Assembly: GCF_014174155.1 (NCBI RefSeq)
Contig: NZ_JABEQM010000005.1
Coordinates: 1-64,000, forward strand
Direction of reading: 5' to 3'
Source: Gluconacetobacter tumulisoli
GTDB lineage: Bacteria; Pseudomonadota; Alphaproteobacteria; Acetobacterales; Acetobacteraceae
DNA length: 64,000 nt
The stretch's first letter is position 1; the number at the start of each line of letters is the position of its first letter. Position numbers and translations under genes: made by a program. Of this stretch, positions 8,861 to 19,300 are shown piece after piece. Below the pieces are notes generated by a model, which saw only the letters and a list, made by a program, of their open reading frames with translations, was not told the DNA's origin and made no database searches.

Positions 8861-10893
8861 AGGCGCAGCGCGTCATACAGCGCCGCGTGGATGTTGCGGC
8901 CGGCCACCGCGTCGCCGATGCGAAACAGCGCGTAGTCCCCCGTGCCGCAGGCAGCCAGGGCCGGCTGCGCCCGGCCTTCCAGCAGGGCCGGCAAATCGGT
9001 CTGGCCGCGATTGACCGAAGCGTCCTTGAGCGCGAAATACAGCACGTCGCGCGGCAGGGTGCCGCATTCGACGACCACATGGTCGACCACACGCTCCTCC
9101 TCCGCCCCGGTCATGGTGTTGCGCAGGACGGCGACAAGGCGATTGCCCTCGCGGTACGTCTCGATCAGTTCGGCATTGGGGGTCAGGACCACGCCCAGCC
9201 GGTACAGTTCGCGCAGGTGCACCGGCTGGTTGGTGGTGCCGACCTCCTGCGCGACCATCCGGTCGTGGGTCGCGAATTCGACCAGACAGCCGCGCGTCGC
9301 CAGCACTTCCGCCACCGAGGCCGCGTTGTGCTGCCCCATCTCGTCATACAGCAGGACACTGCCGGTCGGGCTGACGGTGCCGTCCAGCACGGCATGGGTG
9401 GACCATGTCAGGTCCGATCCCGGCAATTCGCCCAGCGACGGCGCGCCGCCGGTGGCCACGATCACGATATCGGGCTTTTCCGCCGCCACCAGCGCCGCCG
9501 TCGCCTCGACCCCGGTGCGGACATCGACGCCCAGCTTGCGCACCTGGGCGTCCAGCCAGCGGACGATGCCCGACAGGGCCTCGCGCCAGCCCGCCCTGGC
9601 CGCGATATTCACCTGGCCGCCGGTCGCGCCCTCGCGTTCGAACAGCACCACGTCATGCCCGCGCCACGCGCAGACCCGCGCGGCCTCCAGCCCGGCCACG
9701 CCGCCGCCCACGACCACGACACGGCGCCGCACGTCGCCGGGCCGGATATCGTGCGGCATCGTCGCCTCGCGCCCCGTGGCTGCGTTCTGCAGGCACAGCG
9801 CATCCCCGCCGACATAGATCCGGTCGATGCAATAGCCCGCGCCGACGCATTGCCGGATATCGTCGTCCCGCCCCTCGGCCAGCTTGTTGACCAGATGCGG
9901 GTCGGCGATGTGCGCGCGGGTCATCGCCACCATGTCGACATGCCCCTCCGCCACCGCGCGCGCGGCGGATGCCAGGTCGGTGATCCGCTGGGCGTGGAAG
10001 ACCGGCACGTCGACCGCGCGCTTGATGGCGCTGGCCAGATGCAGGAACGGGGCGACGGGAAAGGACATGTTCGGCAGACTGACGGCATGGGCCATGTCGT
10101 CGCGCGCCTGGCCACCGACGATATTGACGAAATCCACCAGGCCGCGCCCGGCATATTCGGCGGCAATGGCGGTGCATTCGTCGTGCGTCAGCCCGCCGTT
10201 GAGCAGTTCGTCGCCCGACATGCGCATGCCCACGACGTAATCGTCGCCCACGGCCTCGCGGATCGCGGTCAGGACCTCGATGCCGAAGCGCATGCGATGG
10301 TCCAGCGACCCGCCGTACGCGTCCTGCCGCGTGTTGGCCGACGGACTCCAGAACTGATCCACCAGATGCCCGTGCGCGGCCGAGATTTCCAGCCCGTCCA
10401 GCCCGCCGTCGCGGCAGCGCCGGGCCGCGTCGGCGAAGGCGCGGACAACGCGCGCGATATCCTCGGCCTCCATCTCCTTGGGGATCGAGCGCGACGCGGG
10501 CTCGCGCCGGACCGACGGCGCGATCACCGGCAGCCACGCATCGGTATCCCAGCGGGTACGACGCCCCATATGCGTCAGCTGGATCATCAGCCGCGCGCCG
10601 TACTCATGCACCCGGTCCGAGAATTCCCGGAAATAGGGCACGATGCTGTCGTCGCTCACCGCGATCTGGTTCCACGGCGTGGCCGGGCTGTCGCATTCGA
10701 CCGAGGACGATCCGCCGAACATGGTCAGGCCGATCCCGCCCTTCGCCTTTTCGGCGTGATAGAGCTGGTAGCGTTCCTGCGGCTTGCCGTCCTTGCCGTA
10801 GCCGGGGGCGTGGCTGGTGCTCATCACCCGGTTGCGGATGACCAGATTCTTGATCCGCAATGGTTTGAAGAGCGCCTCGGCATTCGTAATCAT
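8845..10893 (-). CDS. dgcA: Dimethylglycine demethylase subunit DgcA
   Basis: A 682-aa flavoenzyme of the trimethylamine-dehydrogenase/old-yellow-enzyme family. An N-terminal FMN TIM barrel (about 1-350, with LKPLRIKNLVIRNRVMST-type opening and GLDGLEISAAHGHLVDQFWSP) is followed by a C-terminal Rossmann domain with VVVVGGGVAGLEAARV. In the pathway it converts N,N-dimethylglycine to sarcosine. The gene lies 22 nt after the GlxA-type regulator gene and overlaps dgcB. The iron-sulphur cysteines (CVGAGYCIDRIYVGGDALCLQNAATGRE region, about residues 350-375) are in place. Confidence 0.93.
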   Translation of the reverse strand: MITNAEALFKPLRIKNLVIRNRVMSTSHAPGYGKDGKPQERYQLYHAEKAKGGIGLTMFGGSSSVECDSPATPWNQIAVSDDSIVPYFREFSDRVHEYGARLMIQLTHMGRRTRWDTDAWLPVIAPSVRREPASRSIPKEMEAEDIARVVRAFADAARRCRDGGLDGLEISAAHGHLVDQFWSPSANTRQDAYGGSLDHRMRFGIEVLTAIREAVGDDYVVGMRMSGDELLNGGLTHDECTAIAAEYAGRGLVDFVNIVGGQARDDMAHAVSLPNMSFPVAPFLHLASAIKRAVDVPVFHAQRITDLASAARAVAEGHVDMVAMTRAHIADPHLVNKLAEGRDDDIRQCVGAGYCIDRIYVGGDALCLQNAATGREATMPHDIRPGDVRRRVVVVGGGVAGLEAARVCAWRGHDVVLFEREGATGGQVNIAARAGWREALSGIVRWLDAQVRKLGVDVRTGVEATAALVAAEKPDIVIVATGGAPSLGELPGSDLTWSTHAVLDGTVSPTGSVLLYDEMGQHNAASVAEVLATRGCLVEFATHDRMVAQEVGTTNQPVHLRELYRLGVVLTPNAELIETYREGNRLVAVLRNTMTGAEEERVVDHVVVECGTLPRDVLYFALKDASVNRGQTDLPALLEGRAQPALAACGTGDYALFRIGDAVAGRNIHAALYDALRLCKDF

Positions 10894-10915
10894 GCAGGGT
10901 TGTCCATGGACACCG

Positions 10916-11914
10916 TCAGCCAGGCGACGGATGTGGGTGAAGGGCGATCGCGGAGGCCAGCCGCATCTTGCGCTCCTCGCGCGGGGCGCGGCCGAAGCGG
11001 CTGCGATAGGCGGTACTGAAATGCGCGGCGGAGACGAAGCCGCAGGCGATGCCGATGTCGGTCACCGGCATGACCGTCTGCCGCAGCAGCCGCCGCGCCC
11101 GGTCCAGCCGGGCCGCCACCAGATAGGCGGCGGGCGTCGACCCGGTATGGCGGCGGAACAGCCGTTCCAGCTGGCGGACCGACAGGCGCGCCGCCGCCGC
11201 GATGTCGGCGATGCGCAACGGCCGGTCGATGTCCTTCTCGATCAGGCGCAGCGCCCGCGCCATGGCCGGCGGGGCATCGGCCAGGGCGGGCACCGGCTGC
11301 ACCTCGTCGCCGGTGCGGCTGCGGTCCAGGATGAACTGCGCCGACACCGCGCGGGCGCGGGCCGGCCCGAACCGGGCCTCGATGATCCGCAGCATCATGT
11401 CCAGCGGCACCGACCCGCCGGTGCAGGTCAGCCGGTCGCGATCGATGACGAACAGATCGTCGGAAATGTCGATTTCGGGAAATTCCTCGCGGATCGAGGA
11501 CAGGTTTTCCCAATGGATCGCACAGCGATACCCCCGCAGCAGCCCGGCCTCGGCCAGGGCGAAGGTGCCGGTGCACAGCGCCCCCAGCGCGACCCCTTCC
11601 CGCGCCTGCCGCCGCAGCCACGCCAGCAGCGGCCGCCCGGTCGCCGCACGGACGTCGATGCCCCCGCAGACGAACAGGACGTCGAACGGCCGCGCATCGG
11701 CCGCCGCCACCGTGGGATGCAGCGCCAGCCCGTTGCTGGCCGGCATCCCCGCGCCGTCCATCGTCACGATGTCCCAGTCATAGACCGGCGCATCGCCCAC
11801 CCGGTTGGCCATGCGCAGGGCCTCGATCGCGTTGCTGACGGCGATCATCGAATAGCCGGCCAGGGTCAGGAACCCGAAGCGCTGCAACCCGGCAAGATCG
11901 AGCGGCCGCGACAT
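10916..11914 (-). CDS. GlxA-family transcriptional regulator (GbdR-like) inside the gbc-dgc operon
   Basis: A 332-aa protein with the same two-domain plan as the regulator at 2319: a DJ-1/PfpI-like domain (LGALCTGTFALAEAGLL at the nucleophile elbow) and a C-terminal AraC HTH (IADIAAAARLSVRQLERLFRRHTG, then VTDIGIACGFVSAAHFSTAYRSRFG). It sits two bases after gbcB and 22 before dgcA, so it is made with the demethylases it probably controls. GbdR senses glycine betaine and dimethylglycine; whether this protein does is inferred from position only. Confidence 0.88.
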   Translation of the reverse strand: MSRPLDLAGLQRFGFLTLAGYSMIAVSNAIEALRMANRVGDAPVYDWDIVTMDGAGMPASNGLALHPTVAAADARPFDVLFVCGGIDVRAATGRPLLAWLRRQAREGVALGALCTGTFALAEAGLLRGYRCAIHWENLSSIREEFPEIDISDDLFVIDRDRLTCTGGSVPLDMMLRIIEARFGPARARAVSAQFILDRSRTGDEVQPVPALADAPPAMARALRLIEKDIDRPLRIADIAAAARLSVRQLERLFRRHTGSTPAAYLVAARLDRARRLLRQTVMPVTDIGIACGFVSAAHFSTAYRSRFGRAPREERKMRLASAIALHPHPSPG

Positions 11915-11916
11915 CG

Positions 11917-13023
11917 TCAGCGTTCGACCACCAGGTCGCTGGTCGGCCGCGCGCAGCAGATCAGGATCATGCCCTGGTCGATCTCGCGCTGGCGGATGCC
12001 GCCGTCATGTTTCATGTCCACCGTGCCGGACACCAGGCGGCATTTGCATGTCCCGCACATCCCCTTGGCGCAGGAGGCCGGCAGGCGCATCCCCGCCGCC
12101 CGCGCCGCCGACAGGATGGTGGTGTCGGCCCCACATTCGATCTCGCGACGGCTCTTGGTGAAGGTCACGGCGTGGCGCGCGGCCTCCAGCTCCGCGATGG
12201 CCTCCGGCAGTTCGGGTTCCGCCGCCGACAGGGTCGCGAAATCGAAACTTTCCTCGTGATGACGGGACATGTCGAAACCCGCCCCGCGCAGCATCTCGCG
12301 CACCGCCGCCATATACGGGGCCGGTCCGCAGACGAAGATTTCGCGCTCGAGGAAATCCGGGGCGATCATCGCCAGCATCGCCGGCGTCAGGCGCCCGCGA
12401 TGGCCGTTCCACCGGGCGGACGGGGTATCGTGCTCGCACACCGCGACCGCGCGGAAGGCCGGCCAGTTCTGTTCCATCAGCGCCAGTTCGCGCGCGAACA
12501 CCACGTCGCCGGGGCTGCGCGCGCTGTGCAGGAACACCACGTCCTCCTGCCCGCCCAGATCGTGGAAACTCCGTGCCATCGACATCATCGGCGTGACGCC
12601 GCTGCCGCCCGACAGGAACAGATATCTGTCCGCCGCCAGCCCGTCGCAGGTGAAGTCGCCCATCGGGCCCAGCGCGCGGATCTCCATCCCCGGGCGCAGC
12701 GTATCGTGCAGCCAGTTGGATACGACCCCGCCCGCCACGCGTTTGACCGTGATCGCCAGCGTATCCGGCCGCGTCGGCGACGAGGAGATGGTATAGCAGC
12801 GATTGATCTCGCCGCCCCCGTCCCCGATGGGCAGGGTCAGGGTCATGAACTGCCCGGGACTATAGGCGAACCGGCGGGGTTCCGGCGCGGTGAAGACGAA
12901 GGTCCTGACGTCATGCGTCTCGTCGCGCACCTGCCGGCAGACCAGGATTTCGTCCACCTCCGGGTTCCAGTACGGCACGGCGTGGCGCGGCGGGCGCGCC
13001 ACGATGTCGCCTGCGCCGCTCAC
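11917..13023 (-). CDS. gbcB: Glycine betaine demethylase reductase subunit GbcB
   Basis: A 368-aa ferredoxin-NAD(P) reductase-like protein. Order of domains: FAD-binding (RRFAYSPGQFMTLTLP, RCYTISSSP), NAD-binding (LFLSGGSGVTPMMSM, FVCGPAPYM) and a C-terminal plant-type 2Fe-2S domain (CAKGMCGTCKC plus a later Cys in ICCARP). It supplies electrons to the Rieske oxygenase GbcA. The GTG at 13023 overlaps the gbcA stop (GTGA) and is chosen over longer in-frame starts that lie within gbcA. Confidence 0.92.
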   Translation of the reverse strand: MSGAGDIVARPPRHAVPYWNPEVDEILVCRQVRDETHDVRTFVFTAPEPRRFAYSPGQFMTLTLPIGDGGGEINRCYTISSSPTRPDTLAITVKRVAGGVVSNWLHDTLRPGMEIRALGPMGDFTCDGLAADRYLFLSGGSGVTPMMSMARSFHDLGGQEDVVFLHSARSPGDVVFARELALMEQNWPAFRAVAVCEHDTPSARWNGHRGRLTPAMLAMIAPDFLEREIFVCGPAPYMAAVREMLRGAGFDMSRHHEESFDFATLSAAEPELPEAIAELEAARHAVTFTKSRREIECGADTTILSAARAAGMRLPASCAKGMCGTCKCRLVSGTVDMKHDGGIRQREIDQGMILICCARPTSDLVVER

Positions 13024-14276
13024 GGCAGGGACGCGGCCAGGCGGTCGATGTACCAGGCGGCGAATTTCTCGACCAGTCCTTCGGTATAGGGGGAATAGGG
13101 ACCGGCCTCGTACGCCGGGTCGGTGGCCCCCTGCTGGCCGATGGCGACCAGGTCGGCATCCTGGCGGTTCGTCGCGTCCCACACTTCGGTCAGGCGCTGC
13201 AGGTCGTAATCCACGCCCTCGACCGCGTCCTTGTGCACCAGCCATTTGGTACGGACCAGCGTATGGGATTCGTCGATCGGGATCGCCGTGAAGGTGACGA
13301 TGTGGTCGCCCATGAAATGATGCCAGGAATTGGGCTGCGTCCAGAAGGACAGGCCGCCGACCGACTTGTCCGTCAGGCCACCCAGCGCCACGCGGCACGC
13401 CGCGCGGGTGTCCATCGTCTGGCTTTCACCCGACTGGTCGATGGGCAGCCGTTCGGTCCGGAACCCCGTCGTCCGGTCGGCCAGATGCTCGATCTCCCGC
13501 GACGGCAGGCCGACGGCCTCCCACCGCGCGTGCGAATCGCGCATCAGCTGGGCATAGCGCTCGGCCTCGCGCCGTCCCTCATCATCCAGCGCATCGGGGG
13601 CGAAGCCGAAGCCATAGGCGAAGAGCGGGATCGTCAGTTCCGGATGGTTGGGTGCGCAGTGATAGCACTCGCGATTGTTTTCCATCGTCAGCTTCCAGTT
13701 CCCGTCCTCGATCAGGTCGGACTGGAAGGCGACGCGGGTATTGCGGATGTCGTGCGGCGCCAGGTAGGGCGCCATCGCCGCCGCCATCTCGTCGATGTCC
13801 GCCGGCGGATCGTCGGACAGGCAGATGAACAGCAGGCCGGAGACCGAGCGCAGGGCGACGGGCTTCAGCCCGTGGCACTTGGGATCGAATCCCGCCCCCA
13901 TGTGCTCGGCGAATTTCAGGTCGCCGTCCAGGCCGTAGGTCCAGGAATGATAGGGGCAGACGATATTGCCGATGATCGCCTTGCCTTCGGGCATGATGCG
14001 CGCGCCGCGATGGCGGCAGACATTGTGGAAGGCGCGGATTTCCTCGTCATCGCCCCGCACGATGATGATCGAGGACGGACCGATGTTGATCGCCATCGCG
14101 TCGCCGGCCTCGGGCACGTCGGGTTCGACGCCGACATAGATCCAGTGCCGCCCGAAGATCACGTCCATGTCGACGCGAAAGATCTCCGGACTGGTATAGA
14201 ACGGGGCCTCCAGCGCGTGGCCGACCTTGCGGCGCGCGACCAGATCCTTCACCGACATCTTGCTCTGCTCGGACAT
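13020..14276 (-). CDS. gbcA: Glycine betaine demethylase oxygenase subunit GbcA (Rieske)
   Basis: A 418-aa Rieske non-haem iron oxygenase. The 2Fe-2S ligands C87-H89 (CRHRGARI) and C107-H110 (CPYHSWTY) are present. The mononuclear iron site shows in NNRECYHCAPNHPEL (H206, H211). With GbcB it removes one methyl group from glycine betaine, giving dimethylglycine and formaldehyde. A GGGAAGGG ribosome-binding site precedes the ATG. First gene of an eight-gene operon running to 4361; its promoter region (14277-14416) is AT-rich and carries a repeated motif. Confidence 0.93.
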   Translation of the reverse strand: MSEQSKMSVKDLVARRKVGHALEAPFYTSPEIFRVDMDVIFGRHWIYVGVEPDVPEAGDAMAINIGPSSIIIVRGDDEEIRAFHNVCRHRGARIMPEGKAIIGNIVCPYHSWTYGLDGDLKFAEHMGAGFDPKCHGLKPVALRSVSGLLFICLSDDPPADIDEMAAAMAPYLAPHDIRNTRVAFQSDLIEDGNWKLTMENNRECYHCAPNHPELTIPLFAYGFGFAPDALDDEGRREAERYAQLMRDSHARWEAVGLPSREIEHLADRTTGFRTERLPIDQSGESQTMDTRAACRVALGGLTDKSVGGLSFWTQPNSWHHFMGDHIVTFTAIPIDESHTLVRTKWLVHKDAVEGVDYDLQRLTEVWDATNRQDADLVAIGQQGATDPAYEAGPYSPYTEGLVEKFAAWYIDRLAASLP

Positions 14277-14358
14277 CCCGACCGGCCCTTCCCTGCTGAC
14301 CCCGCCGCCTGCGCGGGTACCTCACTGTGCCGCGTTGACGAAGGTTTAATTGCCGCAA

Positions 14359-14387
14359 AACGACATATTTTTAATACGCAACGACTT
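14359..14387 (-). promoter_or_regulatory. Candidate direct-repeat operator upstream of gbcA
   Basis: Read on the minus strand, half-site AAGTCGTT (14387-14380) precedes ATGTCGTT (14366-14359) by 21 bp, about 85 nt upstream of the gbcA ATG. This is two helical turns, the usual geometry for AraC-type activators. Similar pairs occur at 2175-2203 and 21014-21045. Confidence 0.45.
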
Positions 14388-14416
14388 CCAATGCCAGCCT
14401 TCTCCCGACAGGCCTC

Positions 14417-15787
14417 TCAACACTCGGGGAATCCCACCGCCAGGCCGCCAAGGGACGTCTCCTTGTAGCGGCTGCTCATGTCCGCGCCGGTCTCGCGCAT
14501 CGTCACGATCACCTGGTCCAGCGAGACATGGTGCGCCCCGTCGCCGCGCATCGCCAGCGACGCGGCGTTGATCGCCTTTACCGCGCCGAAGGCGTTGCGT
14601 TCGATGCAGGGGATCTGCACCAGCCCGCCCACCGGGTCGCAGGTCATGCCCAGATGATGTTCCATCCCGATCTCGGCCGCGTTCTCGATCTGCGCGGGGT
14701 CGGCGCCCAGCGCCGCCGCCAGCCCTGCCGCCGCCATCGAGCATGCGACCCCGACCTCGCCCTGGCAGCCGACCTCGGCGCCGGAAATCGAGGCATTGCG
14801 CTTGAACAATCCGCCCACCGCCGACGCCGTCAGCAGGAAATCGCGCAGGCCCGCCGGAGACGCGCCGGGACAGAAATCGCGATAATAGCGCAGCACGGCG
14901 GGCACGACGCCCGCCGCGCCGTTGGTCGGCGCCGTCACGATCCGGCCGCCGGCGGCGTTTTCCTCGTTCACCGCGATGGCGAACAGGCTGACCCAGTCCA
15001 TTACCTCGTGCGCCGCGCGGACATTGCGGAAACGGTCGGCCTCCAGCCGCGCGCGGATGGCCGGCGCCCGCCTGCGGACGGCCAGGCGGCCCGGAAGCAC
15101 GCCGTCCTGCGCCATGCCGCGATCGACGCTGGCCATCATCGCCGCCACGATCCGGTCGAGATAGGCCGTCACCTCGGCCACCGGACGCAGCGCGGCCTCG
15201 TTCGCCAGGACGATCTCGGCGATGGTCAGGCCGGTGCGCCGGGCACGGTCCAGCAGGTCGCGGCCCGAGACGAAATCGAACGGCACCGGTTCGGACAGCG
15301 CCGCCACGGTCGCGGGCTCGTCCTCGGGCACCACGAAGCCGCCGCCGATGGAGCAGAAGCGCAGGACCAGCAGCGGCTCGCCCGCCGCGTCCAGGGCCTC
15401 GAACTGCAGGGTGTTGGGATGGACGGGGGGGACGCTGTCGCGGTCGAAGACGATGTCGGTCGCGGGATCGAACGCGATCGCGACCCCGCGCACATCCACC
15501 ATGCGGGCCGCGCGGACCGTATCGGCCAGGCGGTCGGCGGCGTCAGGTTCGACGCGATCGGGCAGCAACCCGGCCAGGCCGAGGATCACCGCCTTGTCCG
15601 TCGCATGCCCCACGCCGGTCCAGGCCAGCGACCCGTACAGCGTCACCCGCAGCCGCGCGACATCGGCCAGCGCATGGTCCGGCCCCGGCAGCGCCACCGC
15701 GAAATCGTGGGCGGCGCGCATCGGTCCCACCGTATGCGACGAGGACGGGCCGATCCCGATCTTGAACAGGTCGAAGAGACTGATCAT
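14417..15787 (-). CDS. sdaA: L-serine ammonia-lyase
   Basis: A 456-aa single-chain, iron-sulphur L-serine dehydratase. It opens with [25 protein letters not shown], the family hallmark, and shows the conserved [20 protein letters not shown] and [19 protein letters not shown] blocks with the cluster cysteines. It deaminates serine to pyruvate, the exit point of the betaine pathway once SoxBDAG and GlyA have made glycine and serine. It is 33 nt after soxG and presumably in the same transcript. Confidence 0.95.
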   Translation of the reverse strand: MISLFDLFKIGIGPSSSHTVGPMRAAHDFAVALPGPDHALADVARLRVTLYGSLAWTGVGHATDKAVILGLAGLLPDRVEPDAADRLADTVRAARMVDVRGVAIAFDPATDIVFDRDSVPPVHPNTLQFEALDAAGEPLLVLRFCSIGGGFVVPEDEPATVAALSEPVPFDFVSGRDLLDRARRTGLTIAEIVLANEAALRPVAEVTAYLDRIVAAMMASVDRGMAQDGVLPGRLAVRRRAPAIRARLEADRFRNVRAAHEVMDWVSLFAIAVNEENAAGGRIVTAPTNGAAGVVPAVLRYYRDFCPGASPAGLRDFLLTASAVGGLFKRNASISGAEVGCQGEVGVACSMAAAGLAAALGADPAQIENAAEIGMEHHLGMTCDPVGGLVQIPCIERNAFGAVKAINAASLAMRGDGAHHVSLDQVIVTMRETGADMSSRYKETSLGGLAVGFPEC

Positions 15788-15820
15788 CCTGCCATCCTCC
15801 CGGCCTGACCGGCCCTGCCG

Positions 15821-16354
15821 TCAGAATGCGGCGTCGCGCGCCGCCTCGTCCAGCAAACCGGAAATATAGGGCGCGAACGACCGCCAGATTTCCAACCGGA
15901 ATTGCTCCGGACCGGTGCGCCACAGCACGCCGTCGGCCTTGCCCAGCAGGGTCCGCGTGGCCATGCCGACCGGGAAGGCCGGCAGCGCGACGTCGATCGA
16001 CGTCAGGGACGCCAGCGCCGGTTCCACCAGGGCGCCGGACAGGTCCAGCCCGACCTGCCGGTCGCTGACCTCCACCAGGCTGTGCGCGACGGCGTCCAGT
16101 CCGGTGCGCAGCGCCGCCAGGCTGTCCCCGGCCCCCGCCGGATCCAGCAGCAGCAGGATTTCCTGCGGTCCCAGGCGCAGGGCCGTGACGGCCCCGCCGC
16201 TGGCAGTCGCCAGCATGGCGGGCGCCTCCGCCAGGCCCAGCGCACGGGCCGCGGCGTCCAGGGTCCCGGGCCGGGCCTGCAGCACGAACCGGCGCCGATC
16301 GGCGGCCGTCGCAAGGGTGAACCCGCTTCGGGCAAGCTGCATGGTGTCAGACAT
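15821..16354 (-). CDS. soxG: Sarcosine oxidase gamma subunit
   Basis: A 177-aa small subunit of heterotetrameric sarcosine oxidase. It has the expected conserved stretches QVGLDLSGALVEPALASLTSIDVALPAFPVG and the C-terminal FRLEIWRSFAPYISGLLDEAARD. Its ATG lies 8 nt inside the end of soxA, so it is translationally coupled. No catalytic residues are expected; the subunit is structural. Confidence 0.92.
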   Translation of the reverse strand: MSDTMQLARSGFTLATAADRRRFVLQARPGTLDAAARALGLAEAPAMLATASGGAVTALRLGPQEILLLLDPAGAGDSLAALRTGLDAVAHSLVEVSDRQVGLDLSGALVEPALASLTSIDVALPAFPVGMATRTLLGKADGVLWRTGPEQFRLEIWRSFAPYISGLLDEAARDAAF

Positions 16355-19300
16355 TCAGACGTGCCCCTTCGACATCGTAGAACACCGGTTTCGTCACCGT
16401 CACCGCGATGGTGCGGCCTTCCATGGGCACGTACAGCGTCTCGCCTTCGCGCGCGCGGCCGCCGGCCACCATCGCCAGCGCGATGGACCGGCCCAGCGTC
16501 GCGCTGAAATAGGACGAGCTGACATGGCCCAGCGTGCGCATCGGAATCGCCTCGTCCGGTCGGGCGACCAGCTGCGCGCCTTCCTCCAGCACCTCCCACG
16601 GTGCCTCGGTCAGCAGGCCGACCAGTTGCTTGCGGTCCGGGGCCTGCATCGCCGGCAGGGCCAGCGAGCGCTTGCCCACGAAATCCGCCTTGGCCTTGCT
16701 GACCGCCCAGCCGCAGCCCGCATCGTCCGGCGTCGCGGTCCCGTCGGTTTCCTGGCCGACGATGATGTAGCCCTTCTCCGCCCGCAGCACGTGCATCGTC
16801 TCGGTGCCGTAAGGGGTGATCCCCGCCGCCTGCCCGGCGTCCCAGATCGCCTCCCACACCGCGCGGCCGTGGCGGGCGGGCACGTTGATCTCGAACCCCA
16901 GTTCGCCCGTGAAGCTGACGCGGAACAGGCGCATCGGCACGCCGCCGATGGTTCCCTCGGCCAGGCTCATATGCGGCAGGGCGCCGGCCGAGATGTCCAG
17001 CCCGTCGACCAGCGGCGCCAGCACCTCGCGCGCCTTCGGGCCCTGCAGGGCGATCACCGCCCATTCCTCGGTCGTCGAGGTCAGCCAGACATCCAGTTCC
17101 GGCCATTCGGTCTGGAGGTAATCCTCCATCATCGCCAGCACGCCCGGCGCGCCGCCGGTCGTGGTCGTGACATGGAACCGGTCCTGGGCGATCCGCCCGA
17201 CCACGCCGTCATCGTAGACGAAGCCGTTTTCCCGGCACATCAGGCCATAACGGCATTTGCCGACACCCAGCTTCGTCCAGGCATTGACATACATGCGGTT
17301 CATGAACGTCGCGGCATCGGGACCGACGATTTCGATCTTGCCCAGGGTGGAAGCGTCGAAGATGCCCACGCCGCCCCGCACCGCCAGGCATTCGCGCCGT
17401 ACGGCGGCCTCCATGTCCTCGCTGCCGCGGGGGAAATAGCGCGCGCGCCGCCACAGACTGACATCCTCGAACACCGCACCGTGCGCACGCGCCCAGGAAT
17501 CGATCGGGGTCCGGCGGTCCGGATCGAACAGGTCGCCGCGCGCGTGGCTGGCGAAGGCGCCGAACGTGACGGGGGTGAAGGGCGGACGGAAGGTGGTCAG
17601 CCCGACCTTTTCCACCGGCCGGCCCAGCGCGTCGGCCGCAATGCCCAGCGCGTTGACGTTGGACATCTTGCCCTGGTCGGTCGCCATGCCGGTGGTGGTG
17701 TAGCGCTTGATATGCTCGATGGACTGGAAGCCCTCGCGCACCGCCAGCTTCACGTCCTTGGCCGTCACGTCGTTCTGGAAATCGACGAAGGCCATGGCCA
17801 GCAGGCCCTTGCCACGCCGCGGCAGCGCGCCGACATAGCCGCCGCGCCCCGGTTCGTCCGCCACATCGACCGACCAGGACGGCGCTTGGACCGCCGCGAG
17901 GCCCGCGGCCGCGGCGGCGGCCGCGCCCGCCGCCGCGCCGTCGGCCAGCACATCGGCCAGGCGATAGACGCCCCGGCAGGCGCCCGACGAGCGCGTACGG
18001 TCGGCCGGTTCACCGGGGACGTAGACGCCCAGTTCCTCGTCGAACACCAGCTTGCCCCGCGATTGCGAGAACAGATGCACGCTGGGCGTATAGCCGCCGG
18101 ACATCAGCACCAGGTCGGTCCGCCAGCGCTGTCCGCGCCCCACCGATCCGTCCGGCAGCAGGCGTGCCAGTTCCACGCTATGGACCCGGGTGCTGCCGTG
18201 CGCGCGCTGGATGGTGGTGCCGGGCAGCACCGTCAGGCCCGCGCCCTGCGCCGCGCGAACCAGCGCCGAATCCGGGGCCGGGCGCAGGTCGGCGATCGCC
18301 GTCACCGTCACCCCGGCATCGTGCAGGTCCAGCGCCACGCGATAGGCGGAATCATCCGCCGTCACGATCACCGCCCGCTTGCCGCAGGCGACGCCGTAGC
18401 GGTTCAGGTAGGTCCGAGCGGCACTGGCCAGCATCACGCCGGGGCGATCATTGCCCTCGAACACCAGGGGGCGTTCCAGGGCGCCGGCGGCCAGCACGAC
18501 CTCCTTCGCGCGGACCTGCCACAGGCGTTCGCGCGGCATGCCGGGCGCCGGGTCAGCCAGATGTTCGGTCAGGCGCTGATTCAGCGCGACCATGTTGTGC
18601 GGCCCGTAATTGAACGCGGTGCAGCGCGTCAGCACCCGCACATTCGGCAGGGCCGCCAGTTCGGCCAGGATGTCGGCAACCCAAAGTGCCGCAGGGCGCC
18701 CGTCGATCCGCGACGTGCGGTCGGACAGCAGCGATCCGCCGGCCTCGGCGGTCTCATCGGCCAGGATGACCCGCGCGCCCGACCGGCCGGCCGCCAGCGC
18801 GGCCGCCAGGCCCGCCGGGCCGGCGCCGGCCACCAGCACGTCGCAATGGGCGTACTGGAAGGCGTAATGGTCCGGATCGGGCGCGGTCGGGGCCACGCCC
18901 AGGCCGGCGGCGCGGCGGATGACGGGTTCGTAGACCTTGTCCCAGAAGCCGCGCGGCCACATAAACGTCTTGTAGTAGAACCCCGCCGGCAGCAGCGGCG
19001 CCGCCAGCGTGTTGACCGCGCCGAAGTCGAACTGCAGGCACGGGAAGCGATTCTGGCTGACGGCGGCCAGGCCCTCGTACAGTTCCACCTGCGTCGCGCG
19101 CAGGTTGGGCGTCTGCAGGGCGGGGCCGCTGCCCACCGCGACCAGCGCGTTCGGCTCGTCCGACCCGGCCGAGACCGCGCCGCGCGGGCGGTGATATTTG
19201 AACGACCGGCCCATCAGGTGATGCCCGTTCGCCAGCAGGGCGGACGCCAGCGTGTCGCCGGCCAGGCCCTGGAAACGGCGACCGTCGAAGGTGAAACTCA

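Noticed and set aside
7957-11019. 1020-codon open frame on the plus strand
   Set aside because: It is antisense to dgcB, dgcA and part of the regulator, is dominated by Arg, Pro, Ala and Gly and matches no family. GC-rich genes make such shadows.
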